Source: JBGCEZ01 sp045106735 (GTDB lineage Bacteria > Planctomycetota > Phycisphaerae > Phycisphaerales > SM1A02). From it: 18,457 bases of DNA. The notes beneath the pieces were generated by a model. The model did not search any database. It saw nothing but the letters and a program-made list of their open reading frames with translations, and was not told the DNA's origin. This document shows, in pieces, positions 15,278 to 18,457 of the stretch. Each line of letters opens with the position of its first letter. Positions within the stretch are counted from its first letter, which is position 1. Location: contig JBGCEZ010000081.1 of the NCBI GenBank assembly GCA_045106735.1, forward strand, positions 1 to 18,457, given 5' to 3'. The position numbers and the translations under genes are program-made.

Positions 15278-15879
15278 TGGGAGCCCGATCTTCTTCGCCT
15301 GTGCTTCTGCCGCGGCCGGCGCGCGCCGCACGCTTGATCGGCGCTGCCGCACGCGGTGCCCTCGTCATCGGCGTGTTGGCGACCTTCGCCGGAGTTCTCG
15401 CCGGTTGCAAGCCTTCAGACGCGTCTGATCCGGTGCAACGTGATTCCGACTCCGCCAGCCCCCAAACCGAAACCGAAACCGGAACCGGAACCGAAACCGA
15501 AACCGAACCGAATCCCGATTCCAATACTCCGCCGCCCCACGCCAGTCGCGTGCTCAGCAACGACGGCGCGTGGACCATCACCTGGTGGACCGAGCCCGCC
15601 ACCATTCCGATGCACGAACTGCACCAGGTCGAGGTGCGGGTGGTCTCGGCTCGCGACGCGGAGGCGCCGCTGCCAAGTGATCTCTCCCTCGCGGTCGACG
15701 CTCGCATGCCGCACCATCGTCACGGCATGTTGGTCGCCCCGGAAGTCACGCGCCTCGGTCCTGGCCGATTCCGCGTGGACGGCATGATGTTGCACATGTC
15801 CGGCTACTGGGAGTACTACTTTGATGTCGGAGCGGGCGGCGTCATTGAACGCGCCCAAGATTCGATCGAACTCGAGTGA
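15277..15879 (+). CDS. FixH/YtkA-like lipoprotein
   Basis: The product is 200 residues. The lipobox VLAGC places the lipidated Cys at residue 44, after a hydrophobic segment (about 27-43). A Thr/Glu/Gly low-complexity linker (64-78) follows. The folded part (about 97-185) shows a FixH/YtkA-like pattern: WTITWWTEPATIPMHELHQV, DARMPHHRHGMLVAPEVTRL, then GRFRVDGMMLHMSGYWEYYF. Many His and Met residues (MPHHRHGM, MMLHM) could bind copper or another metal; this is inference. The strong ribosome site GGGGGAGGAG and the TGATG overlap show translational coupling to the NHL gene, and another TGATG overlap (15877-15881) couples it to the di-heme enzyme. The protein is probably anchored in the periplasmic or outer-membrane leaflet. 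Confidence 0.82.
   Translation: MGARSSSPVLLPRPARAARLIGAAARGALVIGVLATFAGVLAGCKPSDASDPVQRDSDSASPQTETETGTGTETETEPNPDSNTPPPHASRVLSNDGAWTITWWTEPATIPMHELHQVEVRVVSARDAEAPLPSDLSLAVDARMPHHRHGMLVAPEVTRLGPGRFRVDGMMLHMSGYWEYYFDVGAGGVIERAQDSIELE
15466..15507 (+). repeat. Seven 6-bp tandem units in the lipoprotein linker
   Basis: Units are ACCGAA, ACCGAA, ACCGGA, ACCGGA, ACCGAA, ACCGAA and ACCGAA, encoding Thr-Glu and Thr-Gly dipeptides. Slippage would change linker length in two-residue steps without a frameshift. Confidence 0.9.
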
Positions 15880-17291
15880 TGCCCATGAACACCAGTGCCG
15901 AACCGTCGCCAATTTCCGCCCTGCGTCGAAGTCGCCGCCGCCGCCGCCAGGCCGTTGCCGGTGGCGCGGCCATTGTCATCGGCCTTTCCGGACTCGGTTT
16001 CGCCGCGGTGAGCCGATCCGCGGCCCCCGCCGGTTCGTCGGTGCCTGGTGCGTCGAGCGCCAGTGCCGCCGTGCTCGACTGGACACCCGACGAGCGGGCG
16101 GCCATCGCTCGGCTGGCCGGTGGAGGTGGCCCGCCGCCGCCGTCGCCCACCAACCGTTTCGCCGACGATCCCGCGGCAGTCGACCTCGGTCACCGGCTCT
16201 TTTACGACCGCCGTTTCGCCCGCGGCGTGTCCATGGGCTGCATGACCTGCCACATCCCGGCCGAGGGGTTCGCCGAGCGTCGACGCTTGCCCGAGGGAAC
16301 CTTGCCCGGCCAACGGCACTCGCCGACGATTCTCGATGTTGCCCACCAACGCTGGTACTTCTGGGACGGGCGGACCGACTCGCTCTGGTCGCAGGCTCTT
16401 GACCCGTTCGAGGATCTCAAGGAGTACGCCTCGACCCGGGTGGACGTCGTCCGCCGGCTCGCCTCGCTCGATGACCTTGCGCCCGCCTACGAGGCGGCGT
16501 TCGGGCCGTTGCCGCCCGACGACGTGATCGCCCGCTGGCCGGCCGACGCCACGCCCGATCGGGCGAACGGGCATCCGCAGCGCGAGGCGTGGGCGGCGAT
16601 GGATCTCGCCGACCAGGAAGTCGTCAACCGCACGTTCGCCAACATCGGCAAGTCCCTGGAAGCGTTCGAGCGTCGCATCGTCACCGGTCCGTCGCCCTTT
16701 GACCGGTACGCGGCCAGCATCGCCGCCGGTGGCAACGGGGGGCGTCATCTCACGCCGGCCGCGCAGCGGGGGCTGCGGCTGTTCATCGGCCGGGCCGACT
16801 GCATTGCCTGCCATACCGGGCCGCAGCTCACCGATCGCGGGTTCCACGCCACCGGCGTGCCGGCCCCGGTCGAAGTGGGCACGCCCGGCGGCCCGCCGGC
16901 GGTGGACCCCGGCCGATGGGACGGGCTGCCGCTCGTGCAGGCGAACCCGTTCAACGCCGCGGGGGCCTTCAGTGATGCGCCCGACGGATCGCTCGCCCGC
17001 ATCGTGCAGGCGACGCGGCGGTCGAGCGATGACTACCGATCGTTCCGCACGCCGACCTTGCGGAACGTCGGCCTGACCGCGCCGTACATGCACGCCGGCC
17101 AGTTCGCCACGTTGCGCGAGGTCGTCGAGTTCTATTCGACGCTCGACGGGGCGATCCGTTTCGACCACCACGGCCAGACGGTGCTCGAGCCGCGGAATCT
17201 GTCGGAGGACGAGATCACCGACCTCGTTGCGTTTCTCGAAGCTCTCACCGGCGAGCTCCCGGACATGAAGTGGATGCGCAAGCGGTCGTGA
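15879..17291 (+). CDS. Di-heme cytochrome c peroxidase (CcpA/MauG superfamily)
   Basis: The product is 470 residues. A basic N-terminus (RRSRRRRR) and hydrophobic segment (25-44) form a signal or anchor. Two heme c motifs are present: CMTCH (121-125) and CIACH (308-312). Family blocks include LGHRLFYDRRFA (103-114), WYFWDGRTDSLWSQALDPFE (159-178), FANIGKSLEAFERRI (253-267), FRTPTLRNVGLTAPYMHAGQ (389-408) and DLVAFLEALTG. Met404 in APYMHAGQ matches the axial Met of classical CcpA-type enzymes, whereas MauG has Tyr there. Known family roles are reduction of hydrogen peroxide with electrons from small cytochromes, or oxidation of a partner protein. The enzyme would be periplasmic. ATG 15879 overlaps the upstream stop; GTG 15876 is an alternative. 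No small cytochrome c or azurin donor gene is adjacent. Confidence 0.92.
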   Translation: MPMNTSAEPSPISALRRSRRRRRQAVAGGAAIVIGLSGLGFAAVSRSAAPAGSSVPGASSASAAVLDWTPDERAAIARLAGGGGPPPPSPTNRFADDPAAVDLGHRLFYDRRFARGVSMGCMTCHIPAEGFAERRRLPEGTLPGQRHSPTILDVAHQRWYFWDGRTDSLWSQALDPFEDLKEYASTRVDVVRRLASLDDLAPAYEAAFGPLPPDDVIARWPADATPDRANGHPQREAWAAMDLADQEVVNRTFANIGKSLEAFERRIVTGPSPFDRYAASIAAGGNGGRHLTPAAQRGLRLFIGRADCIACHTGPQLTDRGFHATGVPAPVEVGTPGGPPAVDPGRWDGLPLVQANPFNAAGAFSDAPDGSLARIVQATRRSSDDYRSFRTPTLRNVGLTAPYMHAGQFATLREVVEFYSTLDGAIRFDHHGQTVLEPRNLSEDEITDLVAFLEALTGELPDMKWMRKRS

Positions 17292-17344
17292 GGGCGTCGA
17301 CGGGCGGAGGCTGCCGGCTCGTTTCCGCCGGGTCGCACGACCTC

Positions 17345-17375
17345 GGCCCGCTGTCGGGCCCGCGGCCGCGGCCCG
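17345..17375 (+). terminator. GC-rich alternative hairpins after the peroxidase gene
   Basis: GGCCCG (17345-17350) pairs with CGGGCC (17355-17360) around a four-base loop. The same CGGGCC can instead pair with GGCCCG at 17370-17375 around a nine-base loop. The structure lies about 54 bases after the stop of the three-gene operon. There is no T-run, so intrinsic termination is uncertain. Confidence 0.35.
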
Positions 17376-17569
17376 CCCCCGCCGCTTGGCCGCCGCCGGC
17401 CGCCGGGCCCGCACCCGCGGCCCACGCCCCCTCCCGTCGGGGCAAAACGTGCAATCCGTTCACGCTTGCCCATCCTTACGTGGCCCGGTCGACGGCCATC
17501 CCAGCCGCCATCCGGTTCGGCGATTCCGGCGCCTCCGCGACTCAATCTCCCCGATCCGCCTTCTGGCCC

Positions 17570-17599
17570 TTGCACGGGCAGGGGGGCTGCGGTTCTAGT
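17570..17599 (+). promoter_or_regulatory. Candidate promoter of the FG-GAP gene
   Basis: TTGCAC (17570-17575) and TCTAGT (17594-17599) are 18 bases apart, matching three and four of six consensus positions. Transcription would start about 55 bases before ATG 17662. This is weak on sequence but well placed. Confidence 0.3.
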
Positions 17600-17661
17600 G
17601 GATCCTCGCGCCGCGCCCCCATGACCGATCCCTTCTTGCGGCGTCCAGGAGTACGAAGCCC

Positions 17662-18457
17662 ATGCCCCGACCGATCGATTCGAGCGCCCCGGGCGTCCGC
17701 GCTGTCGCCGCGCCCGCCGGCCTGCTCGCTGCTGTTCTCTTGGCCACCCCGGCCATGGCCCAGCAGTTCACCCAAACAACGTCGACCGCTTTCCCGTCGA
17801 TCACCCTGTCGGAATACTCCAACGCGGTGGACGCGGCGGACATCGACGGCGACGGCGACTTGGACCTCGTCTTTGCCAACGGTGGCAACTTCGGCTCGCC
17901 CGGCACGCCCCAGGTCCTCCGCATCCTGATCAACTCTGGCCTGAACTCCGGCGTCTTCGTCGATGAGTCGGTCGCCCGCACCGGCGGCGTCACCGGCCGC
18001 ATCCGCGGCGTGGCGATCGCCGACATCGAGCGCGATGGCGACCTCGACATGCTGCTGAGTGAGGACTTCCTCGAGCAGCCTCGTCTGCTGATCAATGATG
18101 GCACCGGCGTCTTCACCGACGAAACGGCCACCCGCATTCCCACCGGCGAGATTTCGTCGACCCGGGCGCAGTTCGGCGACCTGGACGAAGACGGCGATCT
18201 GGACATTTACATCAACGCCGGCGGCACCAGCCGCTTCGGCTGTGGTCAGAACCGCATTTGGATCAACGATGGCAACGGCGTGTTCTCGGATCAGACGAAC
18301 AGCCGGCACCCCATCGGCAAAGTCTGCGAACCGATGGACGTCATCCTCGGCGACCTCGACGGCGACTTTGACCTGGACGTGCGCACCGGCAATCGCGGTT
18401 CGAACAACTCCAAGGTGTACCTCAACCGCATGGGCGTGCTGACCGAGTCGTCCAACC
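17662..18457 (+). CDS. Secreted FG-GAP/VCBS-repeat protein, 5' part (runs off right edge)
   Basis: The first 265 codons are present and the C-terminus is outside the window. AGGAG at 17647-17651 precedes the ATG by ten bases. A signal peptide (AAPAGLLAAVLLATPAMAQQ) covers about residues 17-36. FG-GAP/VCBS-type repeats follow, each with a calcium-binding Asp-rich loop: DIDGDGDLDLVF, DIERDGDLDMLL, DLDEDGDLDIYI and DLDGDFDLDV. Each is followed by a turn such as LLINDGTGVFTDET or IWINDGNGVFSDQT. This fold forms an integrin-like beta-propeller on the cell surface or in the medium. Large families of such proteins are common in planctomycetes, where many carry a C-terminal sorting tag; that end cannot be seen here. 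Calcium binding is well supported by motif; the partner is unknown. Confidence 0.88.
   Translation, partial: MPRPIDSSAPGVRAVAAPAGLLAAVLLATPAMAQQFTQTTSTAFPSITLSEYSNAVDAADIDGDGDLDLVFANGGNFGSPGTPQVLRILINSGLNSGVFVDESVARTGGVTGRIRGVAIADIERDGDLDMLLSEDFLEQPRLLINDGTGVFTDETATRIPTGEISSTRAQFGDLDEDGDLDIYINAGGTSRFGCGQNRIWINDGNGVFSDQTNSRHPIGKVCEPMDVILGDLDGDFDLDVRTGNRGSNNSKVYLNRMGVLTESSN

Larger units (their letters stand above)
17292..17661. other. Gene-free region before the FG-GAP gene
   Basis: This 370-base stretch follows the peroxidase stop. Its left part is extremely GC-rich and contains the hairpin at 17345-17375. Its right part is more mixed and contains a candidate promoter at 17570-17599. Open frames here show no signal peptide, family motif or ribosome site that would support a gene. 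Confidence 0.6.

Noticed and set aside
12788..15352. Long minus-strand open frame (854 codons) opposite the NHL-repeat gene
   Set aside because: The plus strand shows a signal peptide, NHL blades and coupled downstream genes. The antisense translation is repetitive and unlike any family.

Overview
The window is high-GC bacterial DNA with strong GC bias at third codon positions. Several genes look planctomycete-like: NHL-repeat and FG-GAP/VCBS-repeat secreted proteins, a di-heme peroxidase operon, and an actin-like ATPase cluster containing a DUF6754-type protein. My best guess is a planctomycete, perhaps Phycisphaerae. No rRNA or marker gene in the window proves this. I see no tRNA, rRNA, CRISPR array, insertion sequence or phage gene.

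Layout: (1) 1-425, minus strand, 5' part of a zinc-ribbon membrane protein that runs off the left edge. (2) 556-9131, plus strand, eight tightly packed genes, several joined by ATGA overlaps: a small two-helix membrane protein, a short helical protein, a MutL-like ASKHA ATPase, a carrier-like protein with a beta-rich C-terminus, a DUF6754-type protein, and three membrane proteins. No glutamate mutase or other B12 mutase subunit is present, so the usual name 'glutamate mutase MutL' is probably misleading. The cluster looks like an envelope-associated machine of unknown purpose and is the best candidate for an undescribed system. (3) 9370-10353, plus strand, an unrecognised two-helix membrane protein. 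(4) 10454-11416, minus strand, an orphan HlyD-type periplasmic adaptor. Its upstream region carries a 140-bp tetranucleotide-register array. (5) 11791-12627, minus strand, yaaA, preceded by five 11-bp direct repeats. (6) 12956-17291, plus strand, a coupled three-gene export operon: NHL beta-propeller, FixH/YtkA-like lipoprotein, di-heme cytochrome c peroxidase. (7) 17662 to the right edge, plus strand, 5' part of an FG-GAP/VCBS-repeat secreted protein.

How the genes may work together: in the 556-9131 cluster a cytosolic ATPase and a cytosolic carrier-like protein are co-expressed with several integral membrane proteins and one membrane-anchored extracytoplasmic alpha/beta protein. This suggests ATP-driven assembly or remodelling of a membrane complex. 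In the 12956-17291 operon all three products carry export signals, and the di-heme enzyme could act on, or accept electrons from, its His/Met-rich lipoprotein neighbour. Both ideas are inference from content and gene order.
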